From: Unio delphinus
Taxonomy: Eukaryota > Mollusca > Bivalvia > Unionida > Unionidae
Assembly: GCA_029339505.1 (NCBI GenBank)
Contig: JAQISU010000057.1
Span: forward strand, 7,275,501-7,339,500
Reading direction: 5' to 3'
DNA length: 64,000 nucleotides
The notes below the pieces were generated by a model. The model saw only the letters and a program-made list of their open reading frames with translations, did no database searches and was not told where the DNA came from. The stretch's first letter is position 1; each line of letters begins with the position of its first letter. The position numbers were made by a program, and so were the translations under genes. Below, piece after piece: positions 1 to 11,943 of the stretch.

Positions 1-1555
1 GAGAGCATGCTTGTGGAGCTTGTATTCCACACCATGAAATCTTCCATTCAGAAATGGATGACTGTGAGGAAATTTTGTCTGCCCTTTATCATCCTTAATA
101 ACACTGTGACTAGGCAGCCAAAGGAACAAAACACATTTTCCAGATTGTATGAGTAAGATTAAGAACGATGACAAGTCAAAATTAAGGTATTGCAAGACTT
201 TTATTGGGAAAGTGGGACATTCATGGTAAACTCTTGCAACCATTTCTTTTTAACATTTCTACTCTCTGGGAGCCAGCAAGATGGTGTCATTGGGTGGTGC
301 AACAGCTGCGGTCTTGTCTACATCTTTTGGTATACATGGACAAAAAATTATATATATAGATAGGAAACTTTTGGATTCACAAAGGTCAAATATTATTTCA
401 AGAGGTTTTCTGAATCTAGGTAGTGATTATGAAGTAGAGTCAAGATTTTGATTTTTAATGCTTCTAGATGACAGTGTAAGCCAAAAGGTGAAGTGAATTT
501 TTTTTCCCCTCTCATGCAAGGTTTGATATTGAGGCCAAACGACATCAAATTCAGATTTCAATCAATCATAGGATAGTTTGCAGAATAGCCAATTTGGATG
601 AGAAATAGAAATGATTAATTTACCTCAACATAGGCACTTTATGAAAGGGAATTTAAAAATGCTTCCAAAGCCAAAATTCCCCTGCCCACAGCATAGTGGA
701 TCAAGTACCTGCAAGCTAATCAATAAAAAACTGAGTCATTGTTATGTTGGGACCTTCTGATCTACTCGCACTCTATGCTTGAGGTTCATGACTCGGATTA
801 AATTCAGGACTTTTTGACACTTGTCCCAGAGGTAACTACCGGTAATATGGGGAAGGGACATCAGTTTACAATTTTAAGAAACAAGTCCCAACAAGATTAC
901 AGTAAAATAAACATGACACTTAATGAAATTTTGTACAGAAATAATTGCTCTTCTTTCAATCATAGTGGCATTTTTGACTCCCAAATCAATACTAGTATTT
1001 GCTGACTTGAGTGATTTTGACCAAAGCTAATTTCATGCTAATGCAATTTTATGAATATTTTAGATTTTTTTTTTTTTTTAAATAAGACTAACAAATAATG
1101 GAAAAGTCTAAAACAAAAAGTTAGGATTTATAAACTGCTAAATGAATGTTATTAAAGTTGATTGGATTACCGCATTTACACACATATAGGCCCATTCACA
1201 TAAAAGCTGAACTTGGCAAACTAAATAGGTAAAGTAGTTAAAAGTGCATGACCCTTGCATAAATCGACCATAATGAAAATTATTTTGTTGCTACTCCATC
1301 TGAACGGATGGTCATATTCACAAGGGGTTCCAGTACTGGAGGTCCTGGGAGGTCTGATTACACACATGATCTTCCAGGCTTTTTTTCTTCTTAAATTACT
1401 AGGCCTATACACGAGTATATATGGCATGTATTTTTCAATAAAAATCAAAGCTAGTGAAACCAAACATTTTGAGTTGTGCAATTCAGCTTATGTGACCACT
1501 TTTCGGAAAGCAACTATTGCCAAGTCAGGGGGTTAGCTGTAGCCTTCTTCCCTGC
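1..1555. other. CMIP intron, nothing recognised
   Basis: AT-rich intronic sequence downstream, in gene sense, of the exon at 2944-3051. No exon, transposon end or coding similarity was recognised on either strand. The next CMIP exon expected in this direction was looked for on the minus strand and not found, so it should lie to the left of the window. Confidence 0.5.
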
Positions 1556-2185
1556 CCCAAGAACAAGCAAGCCACAAACTTTGTACATGTCTGTTACATA
1601 GAACAGTTGTTATGTTGAAGCCATTTCTGTTCTTTTAGTCATATTGACCCTGACCTTTAACCTTTTCATCCTAGAGTAAAAATTATGTAATTGTTGCAAA
1701 ACCATTTTGATTCTTACAGTCAAAGTGACCTAGACTTTCAACCTACTGATGTGAAATTAATGTTACTGTGTCAAAACCATTTAATACTTTTAGTAACAGA
1801 GACTTTGACATTTTACCTTTTGACATCAGAATCAACAGGATCCTTCCTTATCAAGTGCAAGCCATTAACAAGGACTGGTCAAGGTAAATGGTGTAGAACT
1901 AATGGTTTTGAGTGGAAACCATTTTTCTTCCTTCAATCAGTGACCATGACCTTTGAGATTTGGGCCTACATTGATAGGGTTTATCTTCAACCCAAATGCA
2001 AGCTATCCACAATGTTTGGTAACAGCAGATGATGCAGAACTGAAGTTATTTTGCATTCACTATTTTCCTTCTTTGACTTTGGCCATCAAGAGTTTGAGAA
2101 CAAAATCAAGAAGTTTCTTCCTTACCCCAAGTGCAAGCCACCCACAAATATTAGCAACTGCCAACGGTCTCCAGCAGGTTTTAAA
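1556..2185 (+). repeat. Diverged tandem repeat, ~135-150 bp period
   Basis: About four to five poorly conserved units. The segment AAGTGCAAGCCA or a variant recurs near 1568, 1850, 1995 and 2128. Between these are recurring GTGACC(x)TGACCTTTG-like and AAACCATTTT segments. All units run the same way. Open frames of about 110 codons across it are best explained by low stop density, not coding. Confidence 0.6.
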
Positions 2186-2943
2186 TGGCTACGCATATTT
2201 TGCCTTCACTGGGTCTGACTGGGTCAGGCATAATACTGTCAACATCGTTTTTGTTCATATGCTTAAATGTGTTGGATAACATTTCAGTATTTCCAGCATA
2301 ACTGACGAAGCCAAAGACAAATTTACTTCTTAGAGTTGAAAGTATTTTAGTCTTTAGAGGAATTCAAACACTAAGACCTTTTTATTTTTAACACCAAATA
2401 TCACAACTTTTTGGGCTAAAAATATATTTCAGATAGTAGTTATCCTCCAAAAAGGTTACTCCTACCCTAGACAATCATGTAAAAAAAAGTGTACATTATA
2501 AGTATATGTGTGTAAAGACTTTAACGTTATATCAATACAATACTGATCATATGGTGCTGCTTAAAAGATACAGGTTTGTTTACAGGTGTGATGTCAGTGA
2601 CTTTGGTCTATTACTATCAATTATGCCAATTTTTCAAAGCCTGTTATATATTTTTTTGTCATGAAAACCCATACTTACAAAGATACAATGAAAGTTTAAT
2701 ATAGTCCCATGTGAACAAAAAAACCCATTGTAGGTTAAACAATTAAAAAAAAAGTCAAAACATCTATTGCATGTTCTTGTCCGAGTACAGACTCCTAATT
2801 TTGTGTACATGATCAGTGAGAAAATATTGGGGGGTTATTTGTCATATACTATAGGCACAAAACTTTTCCAATCTGAAAAGAATGATCAAGATGAATACAA
2901 ACAAATGACAAAAATTATGATAATTTGGTTTAAAAACCCTTAC
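2186..2943. other. CMIP intron, nothing recognised
   Basis: Intron just downstream (gene sense) of the exon at 2944-3051. It begins with the splice donor GTAAGGG, read on the minus strand from 2943. No further feature was recognised. Confidence 0.5.
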
Positions 2944-3051
2944 CTTACTGAAGAAATCACAGATCTCCTGTGTGGGATGATTGTTCTCTAGAAGGGGAGT
3001 TAGGGCAACTATAATATTTTCATGGGCAACTCGGGAGATGAAGTCATCATT
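2944..3051 (-). CDS. CMIP: CMIP exon, helical region after the PH domain (36 codons)
   Basis: Minus-strand internal exon. The acceptor is a pyrimidine tract ending CTATTGCAG before 3051, and the donor GTAAGGG follows 2944. It is 108 bases, phase 0 at both ends, 36 codons with no stop. It encodes the block ENIIVALTPLLENNHP followed by a CDFFSK ending. From knowledge of the family, this matches the conserved segment of C-Maf-inducing protein after its PH domain, where vertebrates have a nearly identical ENIIVAI-PLLENNHP stretch. CMIP is a cytoplasmic adaptor with an N-terminal PH domain and C-terminal leucine-rich repeats, linked to c-Maf and Src-family kinase signalling. This is the last and most C-terminal of four collinear exons in the window. 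A same-strand intronic repeat starts about 60 bases upstream. Confidence 0.9.
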
Positions 3052-3109
3052 CTGCAATAGAAGAGAAAGCCTGATATGTCAGGTTCATTCTATTTAGAAA
3101 TGTCAAAAT

Positions 3110-3425
3110 TTTAGGAAATTTCTACAGGATACCCGTCAATCACAACAATCAGTTACCCTGGTACCCGATCAAAGGGACATTGTATTAAATGTAAACTTGA
3201 ATTCCTTTGTTGTAGGTTCAGAAATGCCAAACCCCAAGAGAGGTATTTGCATAATTTATTACTAGTGTAACTGGTAAAAAGTGTAATATGAGCATAAAAA
3301 GATCAATCTATATATTGCATGCCATAGTTACAGAAAACTGTATGAAAATTATTTATTGTATTTAATGTATATATATATATATATTTTTTTTCTACTTACC
3401 TGGATCTGCAGTTTAAATTTTTTCT
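3110..3425 (-). repeat. Intronic repeat, copy 1, with splice-donor-like motif
   Basis: Homologous, diverged sequence is found at 42820-43110. Shared landmarks in order include ATCAA..ACCCGATCAAAG, GTAGGTTCA, TGGTAAAAAG, GCATGCC(x)TAGTTACAGAAAA and TACTTACCTGGATCTGCAG. On the minus strand the last motif reads CTGCAGATCCAGGTAAGTA, a perfect 5' splice-site consensus. Both copies lie just upstream of a CMIP exon. The family is unknown. Confidence 0.6.
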
Positions 3426-3769
3426 CACAAATCCATATGTATTAATGGTTAGTAGTACAATAGTATACGGTAGACACAAAAGAAATGGATAAATTATTTA
3501 TGCATAACAGTCAAAATAACCATAGTAACTTTTTGAATAGTCAAAGACCACAAATGATGACTGTAGTAGTATCATCGACTTGCCACGATTCGTCTGATGC
3601 AACATTTTTTAAAGTTTAAAAAAATCACTCTCCTCTAACATTTTTTTTGCTATTGTTCACTCAACTTATATAACAGTTGACCATTTCACTGTAGGCTAAT
3701 GTAGTACAACTGTACATAATACATGTAACACAACAAGGTAATCTAGCTCTCAGACTTAATATATTTTGA

Positions 3770-4384
3770 CACATTAACCCCCGGAGGTTTATGCTGTTTT
3801 CGTATGAAATGCGAGTAGGAAACACATTTTGGGGACTATTTCTGACTACATCCTAATACATAGACTTTCAAGCAATTTTCTAGTAGCGCATTGCCTGATT
3901 GTGCTAAAAAAATGTTTTCCATTGGTTAGCTGCTGCATGGCGCATGAGCAGAAGTTAAAAGTTGGAGTTCTTTTTTTACAAAATTTGCTTAATGGACCCA
4001 TAATTTTCACATGGACAAGTCTGTTTATTCAAAAAGTCCACCTTATCCTACTTTTTGCACAGGTTCACCTGTCTGTGTGCACTTCAGACCAGTCTGTCAT
4101 AGATCTGAGGCCATAAAGTCTCAAATCTGGACACAAAATAGGATTCTGACCATGGGCAAATTTGGGGTGGAAAAAAAATGGGTAGAAAAAAATTAGGTTT
4201 TTCCATCTGTATTTTGTAGTGCAACTAAAATGTTCAGATCATTTGGTATCATTGTAGAGCTAAATCTGTCAACCTTTCTATAATACCACCCACTTTAGTG
4301 TATCATACATGACCGTGATGTTACAGACCTTAGAAGTAGGCTACTACCTCATGCCCCATAAATTCGGCGCTCGGGGTTAATGTG
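3770..4384 (+). mobile_element. TTAA-MITE copy 1 (615 bp)
   Basis: Terminal inverted repeats CACATTAACCCC and GGGGTTAATGTG. The right flank is TTAA (4385-4388) and the left flank is TTGA (3766-3769), a decayed TTAA duplication. The interior carries the dyad ACAGGTTCACCTGT and a CAGACCAGTCTG block shared with the other copies. There is no transposase. TTAA target duplications are typical of the piggyBac superfamily, so a non-autonomous piggyBac-like element is the best reading. Related copies lie at 14994, 30482, 31239, 37188, 53443 and 61868. Confidence 0.8.
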
Positions 4385-4388
4385 TTAA

Positions 4389-4918
4389 GTGCTGGAGCCA
4401 TGTACAGCAGAAATGGGAAATTTATGGTACAAGGCAGCTGCTATCCCATACCCAAAAGTAGATGATAAGGTGTGTATTAGTATCTCATTAGGACAAATAT
4501 GTTGCTATATATTTGAATGGAAATTAATGGAATGAAAAGACAGATGATCCTAGGATATAACTTTAAAGCTTCAGGCCATCTAACTGAATTTATACCAAAA
4601 TTTTTCCAATTTTCACCATCTGAGTGTAAACTAGATGCCATTGAAGATCAGTACTAATTGACAAGGGAACCACCGAACCCAACTTATTTTTGGATGAAAA
4701 AGATAAACGGAAAGTTAAGATCTATAATACATCTGAAACCTGATACATCTGAAAAGATTTGTCCCATATCAACATTAAAAAATGGAAACTATTGAAACTA
4801 TTTTAGATTCTATTAAGAAAAGATATTTTTCATTTCAACTGATTTGACATCTGTTTATTTCAGCATGCCTTTTTTTAAACATTATAGAAAAACATGAAAT
4901 CTTTCTGGATAGGTCAGA
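4389..4918. other. Intron, nothing recognised
   Basis: AT-rich spacer between the TTAA-MITE and the 2.5-kb TIR element. No feature was seen. Confidence 0.5.
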
Positions 4919-5281
4919 TACCGTATTTCATGTTATTATTCGTACCCTTTAATTTTTCGTACACCATCAAGTCTTAGAAATAATAATTAATTAAATCTAT
5001 CATAATTTTTCGTACACAAATTTTTATTTTATTTTTCGTCTTCCTATTATTTTTCGTACATAATACGATCTACGATACTATGAAGTGAAGATTTACTTTT
5101 CAAACGGATTTTAAAAAATATACCAAAGTTCGATTTAGTTATATCAAATGACCAGGGTATTGTTTTGCAAAGTAAGTTATGAATAATGGCTTTGGGCACG
5201 TTCTTAACTGAGGCACAAGTCGTCAATTCATTTTCAACTGGTTGCGATATTTTAAAAGAGTGTGTCACCAAACATGAATTC

Positions 5282-5314
5282 GGGGGGGGGGGGGGGGGGG
5301 AGGGGGGGGTAAGT

Positions 5315-5355
<41 letters not shown>

Positions 5356-5356
5356 T
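5282..5356. repeat. Poly-G tract followed by (CA)n and (TA)n
   Basis: A run of about 20 G, then A and about nine more G, a short spacer and about 15 CA units ending in TATATATA. It lies inside the 2.5-kb TIR element. Frames through it are spurious. Confidence 0.9.
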
Positions 5357-7221
5357 GCTCAATGATCTTTTACTTTGTCATTTTACCATTTTACGACTAT
5401 AGTGTCTTATTCTACGCAACAAAAAGTAGCAAATCAACAAGTTTTGCTTAACTGAAAATATTTTAAATCGTAAAATGCAGGATTGAAAGAATTGAATTAA
5501 CTTACAGCATAGCGAATAAATTCCTGTTTCCTAAATGATCTTTGAAGTCCAATAATTTCAAGAACTTCGAATACGTTCTAACGAAAAAAAAATTTCAAAC
5601 AGATTATGTGTTAATGCTTCCAATGTATACAGATAGATCTCCAATGAATTCAAATGGTCATTGAATATATTTAGTTAATGCCGTCCGTAATACGATGAGG
5701 TATGTCATGCAAAAACATAAATCTTTTAAAAACCCAAGTTGTGAGATTAAATCCAAAAACACGCAGATGTGACCTACCATCAGTAAGTATTTAATGTGTG
5801 GCATTTTTCAGCATCGTTTTCTCTATATACCGGTATTCGCTAATTTTTCGGGTCGAAAATGCGTGCAGTTCTCAAAAGACATGCCGTTTCTCCCTGTGGA
5901 TTGCATTGTTCCCACGACCCCAAAGTGCCCCAGTTTCATATTCTGTTCTAAAGGTTAGACTCGAGCCTCTCTGACATACTTCAAAGAAACCGCCTGCTCT
6001 ACTCAGAGTGAAAGTCCTTGCAATTGATTGACACATAAACAATGTCATTTTTTTTTATATAACTAGCAATGCCTAAAATGGGTATTTATTTATGTTTACA
6101 GTTCAAACGTGGTCTCAAGCTATCATAATTGTGATTACTATTTCCCAAATCTTATATTCCACCTTATTTCCTCAACTCGACTATTCATACAGCACTGCTT
6201 ACTAAGTAACATACGTCTTTCTAATGGGGGGGGGGGGGGCTAATATGCTATGTTTTTTTCATTCCTTCTTTTAGTGTAATGAAGGTATTTACCGTAATGC
6301 TTATATATACGGTACAGGTATGTGACTCATGTACCGGGTAAGTTTCATTTGTGGGAATGGTGATCTTATTACGCCTGTCAACAAAAAATCAACATTCAGT
6401 GGTCATATTGGGGATTTAGGAAGCATATCACTACAAAAGTCACAAGCAAGGTATTAAAGTGCGTTGAAGATTCACGCAATATAACAATTGTCATTTATAA
6501 TCATGCATGTAGGTTACTGATTTTATTGTATTTTTATGTTTTTGTTTGCATCACGTTTCAAACGGGGATAAGAAAAATGCTGATACCGGTATATCACTTA
6601 GATACGCAAAACTACCAATTTATTTTCTGTCGAGTATATTTGGTACGTAAAATATAAACATACATATTTGTTTCCACAACAAACCCGACTTATGGCATCT
6701 TCACGTAAATGTGTATCTGAGGCATCTAATAATGATAAAGAAAAGAATCCCAAAATAAAATGTTCACCAATTACCGGTATGTGTAAAGCCTGTTGCTCAA
6801 CCTACTAATAAAAGGGCAGCTGTTTTGTTAACTGAGAATATATTCACATTCGTTTTATTGCCCTTCTTTGTCTTTTGTATCGGCGAGAAAATATAATGAT
6901 TTATATATTTGTTCAGTTGTCATTACAATATATATACTTCTATTCATTAACTGCTGGACATTGTCGTTAATGCGAACTACTGATTACGTCAGTCGGTGTA
7001 ACAAATAAACGCGCGTATTTGAAAATGAGTTCAGAAGCCATTTGAGTTTATTTATCTACCGGTAGTAAAAATAATATCTCAATTAAGGAAGACGCGAAGA
7101 CCACATCATGTGTTTGTATTTGTTTTGTGCATTCGACAAAGGTTTGATCAAAAAGTATATCCATGAAAATAGCATGCTGTGTTTATAATACAAACATGTT
7201 TTTTTTTTAAATACACGTTTT

Positions 7222-7222
<1 letters not shown>

Positions 7223-7258
<36 letters not shown>
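7223..7258. repeat. (TC)n microsatellite
   Basis: About 18 TC units near the right end of the 2.5-kb TIR element. Confidence 0.9.
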
Positions 7259-7261
<3 letters not shown>

Positions 7262-7468
7262 TAACAACATATTTTTAAAACGTTGAGCAGAATGAGACCG
7301 ATTTTGTAAATTAGTTGTGTACATTATTTTGTCGAGTGTCTTGATCCCTTTATTTTTCGTACAAGGTCATTACTACAAAATGATAATTATTTATTTGACA
7401 TATAATTTTTCGTACATTGAAAAAAATAATTAATTTTTCGTGTACGAATAATAACATGAAATACGGTA

Positions 7469-8480
7469 TATCAAATTGAGTTCTTCCGTGTTGCCTAGCA
7501 TCAAGTCCAAGAATTTTCACCAATTCAAAAACCTTTGTTTTTTGTTTTTTTTTGTGTTATAAGATCCAATGGTGTAGTTTATTTTCATTTTGTAGACAAC
7601 TCTTTGGTCCTGGCACAAACAATTAACAAGTAACTGAATGCTGCAAAATTACTTGTAACTGCTCTGTTCAAAATGCTGGGTTCCAAATCAATCAAGAGGA
7701 ATCTGTTCTTATTCCAGGAATATGATAATCTTAGATCATCACTAACTACATCAAGCTGACCTTACAATTTATTATAGAGATCTGGATAAGGCTAGGTATC
7801 AGAAATTAGCCTGGCGAAGGACATGGGTAGCTATAATGATGACACTGTCTGAGGCTGGAAAAGCCAAGTTCATAAGTGTTTGTCTGACTGCTATATGACC
7901 ATCAAGAATTTCTTATTATCTCTGTAGTGGTGCATCCATATCAGGTTCAAGTGCATATTATGATCATCCTGAAACTGCTGATGGAAACTTCCACATCAAT
8001 TCTTTGGAACTCCTTTAAGCTGTTCAAGTTGGTTTGGTGCATAATGGAATAATCAACAAGCATAATTTGCATCAAGAGGGACAACACTGCAATTGTTTGG
8101 TGTATTATCCAAGGTGATAACTCAAGATAGTTCCATATACAAATTACCAAAAATCCCCACTATTGTGTTTTGAGAGAGAAATAATTTCTCAGCTGTTTAT
8201 ACACACAAATTTAGGAAACTAACATTCAAGATGACAAAAATATTCCACTTTTTAAAAGAGTAAGCAGATTTGAAATTGAATTCCTATATTTTTCATAGAT
8301 TAAGCACATGCTTTTACTTTCCATAAAATGATCTATTTGTATCTAGTGTATATATATCATCAAATTACAAGTATGTTTCTTGGCCTCTAGACCCCCATGC
8401 TTTTGCAACTCGTGCCTCATCTTTAAATTGGGCTCAGTTAAATTCCATTTATCTTTTTGTTTGTCGTTTCCACTCTTGCT
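7469..8480. other. Intron, nothing recognised
   Basis: No exon or transposon ends were recognised. A 67-codon minus-strand frame near 7947-8150 shows no family resemblance. Confidence 0.4.
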
Positions 8481-8552
8481 ACCGATTCATGCAGACAAAC
8501 CGGTACCGATTCATGCAGACAAAGCGGTACCGATTCATGCAGACAAGCCGGT
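8481..8552. repeat. Three 24-bp tandem units
   Basis: ACCGATTCATGCAGACAAAC plus four bases is repeated three times with single-base changes, followed by extra ACCGGTA. Because 24 is a multiple of 3, a plus-strand frame reads an 8-residue repeat (PIHADKPV). The short frame (8380-8589) has no other sign of being a gene. Confidence 0.9.
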
Positions 8553-8945
8553 ACCGGTACTTGTCCCAAATATGACTCCACTTAGTTGAAAGATGAGATC
8601 AGTATGGTGTCATTTGTCAATGTGTGTTCATGCGCATTTTGGATTTTTAATTTAACTTTAAAAATTGTTCAGTCATATCACTTTGATGTACACAGTGTGG
8701 CAGTTTATTGTGACCTCTGATGTTGATATTGTTAACTATCTGACAAACTTGAATGAAACAGGAAAGTCATAAGGTGTTAACAAGACACATAAAGCCATGT
8801 TAGTTCAAACATCAGTTTTGTGGTTGATAAAAACTTATTTATTAACAACCAATTCATATCTAGGTTCATGAATGGTGTACATTACCTAAATCACCCAAAG
8901 ACCAAGATATACAGAAACAAGGGATGTTTCCATTGTTGTCACAAG
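8553..8945. other. Intron, nothing recognised
   Basis: AT-rich sequence with no supported feature. Confidence 0.4.
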
Positions 8946-10210
8946 TACAATAGTGCCCTTCTTGCAGAACTCCCCTGATCAGAAGCCCCTACAGCCTGAA
9001 TCCCTTGGGCTTACTACGGCCTGAATCCCTTGGAACTGATGAGTTTGTATTCAAATGAACCCATCAAGAACAGCCACCCCTCCAACAGGACCTATGGCCA
9101 ACATATTAGTACAAAAATGTAAAAAAAAATGTTCCACACACGAATTTTTTCTTAAATGTATCTAGAACCAATAACTCATATTGTGATGTAAGGTAAGTAA
9201 TCAGATTATCTCTATCGTCGATACATGTCTCCCAATGTAAAGTTTCCGTGACTGAAAAAGTGTTGACTAAAGTACATGTAACGTTACAATTAAAATTATA
9301 TAATTGTCTATAAAAGCCAATGTTGACAAGAAATGGGCTCAAGAATGCTATAGTTTTGGATTTCACACACCTGTCATGTTCTTCTCTTTGATGATTACAA
9401 TACAACGTAATTGTCAGGATCACAACATGGTCAGTATAGGCTAAAAAACAGATTTTGTGCATTAACACACAAACACACACACACACACACAGAAAATAAC
9501 CATTACCTTGAACAAAACTGGGTACCAAAGACAGAAAAATCATGCGACAACACACTGATGCTTTCTTTATGAAGGCATTTCATCCACTTGACCACAGTTT
9601 TGGCTGCATAATTAAATTGCAGTTATCAACGACTGCATAAATCATTATCAAACATTAACATGTCATCACCTAAATGGAGATGTATTATTTTAAACAAAAG
9701 TTGGTTATTCTACTCAATGACATCAGGCGAGGTGGGGAGGGAGAGGGCTTGATGAACAGTTTTATGTAGAAAAGACTCAAATAGAACAATTTTATGTTGA
9801 GAAGACTAAAATAAACAATGTCATAACCGACAAGGAGGTTATTCAGCAGCAGTGGGAAAATGGAGCACATGGAAATAAAATTATGTATGTATCAAGATTT
9901 AAATGATGTTTTTAAATTGTTGTGCATGACAACAATACCCACCTGCATATTACCATTATGCCAAGAATAAGAACTACATGAATTAATGTATATTCAGTTG
10001 AAATAAGTATATTATTATAAGAAGAAGAACCTTTTAATAATCAATGTTACTGCTAAATGAATATATTAAATGCTTTGAAGTATGTAGCTTTCTTACTACA
10101 TACATTATATATACTTCTCACACAAAATTTACTCCCCTTCTATAGAGCACTCATCTTTTAAGGCGACTTTCCCAGTGCAGAAAGGTGGCAATATACGAGG
10201 GAAACCACTG
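8946..10210. mobile_element. TIR element E, copy 1 (older, decayed)
   Basis: Homologous end to end with the element at 33117-35174, minus that element's insertion. The right end GAAACCACTG is followed by TA (10211-10212). The left end near 8949 is decayed relative to CAGTGGTCCCCG in the other copy. Shared interior blocks include GAGTTTGTRTT, GCCAACATATT, AACATGTCATYAC and TTTTATGTTG. A (CA)n tract lies at 9465-9491. TA duplications and the end sequence suggest a pogo/Tigger-type non-autonomous element. Confidence 0.65.
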
Positions 10211-10212
10211 TA

Positions 10213-11089
10213 TTTGACACAATTGTATTCTATAAGAACAATTGTCACTGAATAATGTCATGCAAGTTAGTATATTTAAAGACCTTGGTAACAGGTCTAA
10301 GAGTATAACCCAGATAGCTTTGAATCTTGATAATATGAAAATACAAAACTAATGTTTCGTTTCAACTGGGGATTGTTAAAAACATCAAGGCTTAGGAGAC
10401 AACAAAAGCCAATAATCTGGCAAAATACATCACCAACTTCATTTGTGCATTGTTACAACACTCCTTTGTATTTGAAGACAAAGAACATGAGGAAGTCGAA
10501 GCCGATGTTTGATTCAGTCAAAACTTAAAAAGTATCTCAACTAATTTTTGGCAAGATGGCTTAAGAACAGTTTAGCAAATACTGGAATTCATACCATGCA
10601 AATTCAAAACTCACTCAACAAGTAGTGCCATGACTCAGAAAGCACATAACAAATGGGTGACCCCAAAAATCAAAATTGAATATTGACAGTTGGTCTTCTT
10701 GCAAGAAATCAAACATTTTATGGAAAAAATCTAGGGGTGACATTAACAATAATACTGGACATTACCAATTGGTCTTCTGGTAAGACAGTTCATACATTTT
10801 ATTGAGCAAGCACAAACTAAAGATCAGATACACTTCTTTCAACTGTCTGAAGGTACTTGTGTATAAATCCAGGATTCCATTTATTTTTGGACATTGTATA
10901 TTACCAATACAAATAACGGAAACACCATTATCAAGCATTGCTCATGAAAACATTCTAGTTGATGAGCTTTGAAGTAAGCATGCTGAGCACAAAATAGCTC
11001 TCCTTGTAATACTAAAGAATGGACCCTTTATTCAAGCATAACATGGAATAATATGATGAATGAGGGGCATTCATTGAATACCAGACAAC
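10213..11089. other. Intron, nothing recognised
   Basis: No supported feature was found between the TIR element and the satellite-like monomers. Confidence 0.4.
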
Positions 11090-11480
11090 CTGTTTTTGAT
11101 ATTCATTATACTGGCATTCTATTTTATTTTCCATTTTCGCCTCTGGCTGGTTAAAACCCCACATCAATATTGCTTTCTTGTTGAATTATGTTAACAAGAT
11201 TTGGAATGGTGGCCATAATAGATGTCAGATCAGCGACCTTTGTACCTAACTCCATCTAGATATCCGTCTTCTTGTTAAAACCATATGTAGATACAACCAT
11301 CCATTCAGGACAGTTATCCATAAGATTTGGATTTTCAAGATGGCTGCCATAATGGCCATATTGGACATCAGATCAGCACCATTTTTGTTGGGAATCAACC
11401 ACACATCATAAGAGATATTTTAATGTGATAATCAATGGTGAAGGAACACTGTTATGGTTTGTATTCAGTAGGAGTAGCAA
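11090..11480 (+). repeat. ~145-bp satellite-like monomers, 2-3 units
   Basis: Units contain CATCCATTCAGGA, AGATGGCTGCCATAATGGCC, TGGACATCAGATCAGCACC and CACACATCATAAG in the order seen in the array at 56870-57730. Spacing between equivalent points is about 141 bp. Confidence 0.65.
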
Positions 11481-11559
11481 TAAGATGGTTCTTGACCCTT
11501 TACCTCAAGTAAGCATCATTGGATATATAAATCCCTTTTTCATGGAAATGCCTTTGGAT

Positions 11560-11935
11560 TAGGGCCTAACCGGAAATTGCCTCAGGCATTCGTTTCAGCC
11601 AAATATCTGTTTTTTTGGTACTATTCAGAAGTATTCACCTCAGCAAATAATACGTGCACAAATGGTTACAATTAAAATAATAAAAAAATATCATACTTTT
11701 AAAAACAAGTTTTTTAATACATAATAATTTTAGTTAATAATAAATTTTTTCATTTTATAGGCAATATATACGGTATATGGTACATGAAAAGCTTAAGCTT
11801 CACATACGATAATGAAACAAACGGTACTCTCTGGAGTCGCACCTACTACTCGGTTCATGCCCAGATCTGGCAAATAGTACATCCAAATATTCAGATTCGG
11901 TACTTGGCGAAAATTTTCTACTTGGTTAGGCCCTA
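11560..11935. mobile_element. hAT-type MITE with perfect 8-bp duplication
   Basis: 376 bp. The ends are TAGGGCCTAACC and GGTTAGGCCCTA, a perfect 12-bp inverted repeat, with weaker inverted similarity further in. The 8 bases CTTTGGAT flank both sides (11552-11559 and 11936-11943). An 8-bp duplication with a short TIR is characteristic of the hAT superfamily. There is no coding capacity. Confidence 0.85.
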
Positions 11936-11943
11936 CTTTGGAT

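Larger units (their letters stand above)
4921..7466. mobile_element. 2.5-kb TIR transposon with TA duplication and same-direction iterons
   Basis: The ends are a perfect 25-bp inverted repeat starting CCGTATTTCATG on the left and ending CATGAAATACGG on the right. TA lies immediately outside each end (4919-4920 and 7467-7468). Inside, T(A/T)ATTTTTCGTACA recurs near 4950, 5003, 5047, 7350, 7403 and 7431, and all six face the same way even though the ends are inverted. Such subterminal repeats commonly bind transposase. No transposase frame is recognisable. TA duplication and the CCGTATTT start, shared with the decayed pogo-like element at 52431, suggest a non-autonomous Tc1/mariner-pogo group element. 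The interior 5940-6390 is related to 41330-41710. Confidence 0.8.

Noticed and set aside
1..2943. Next CMIP exon downstream of 2944-3051
   Set aside because: No minus-strand stretch with the expected sequence and splice sites was found; it should lie outside the window.
8481..8552. CRISPR-like regular repeats
   Set aside because: Direct head-to-tail repeats without spacers in a eukaryotic intron; no cas genes.
8380..8589. Plus-strand frame with an 8-residue repeat
   Set aside because: The repeat is a 24-bp tandem duplication; there is no sign of a real gene around it.
9106..9555. 149-codon minus-strand frame
   Set aside because: It lies inside a non-coding TIR element, includes a translated (CA)n tract and has no homology seen in the sister copy at 33117.
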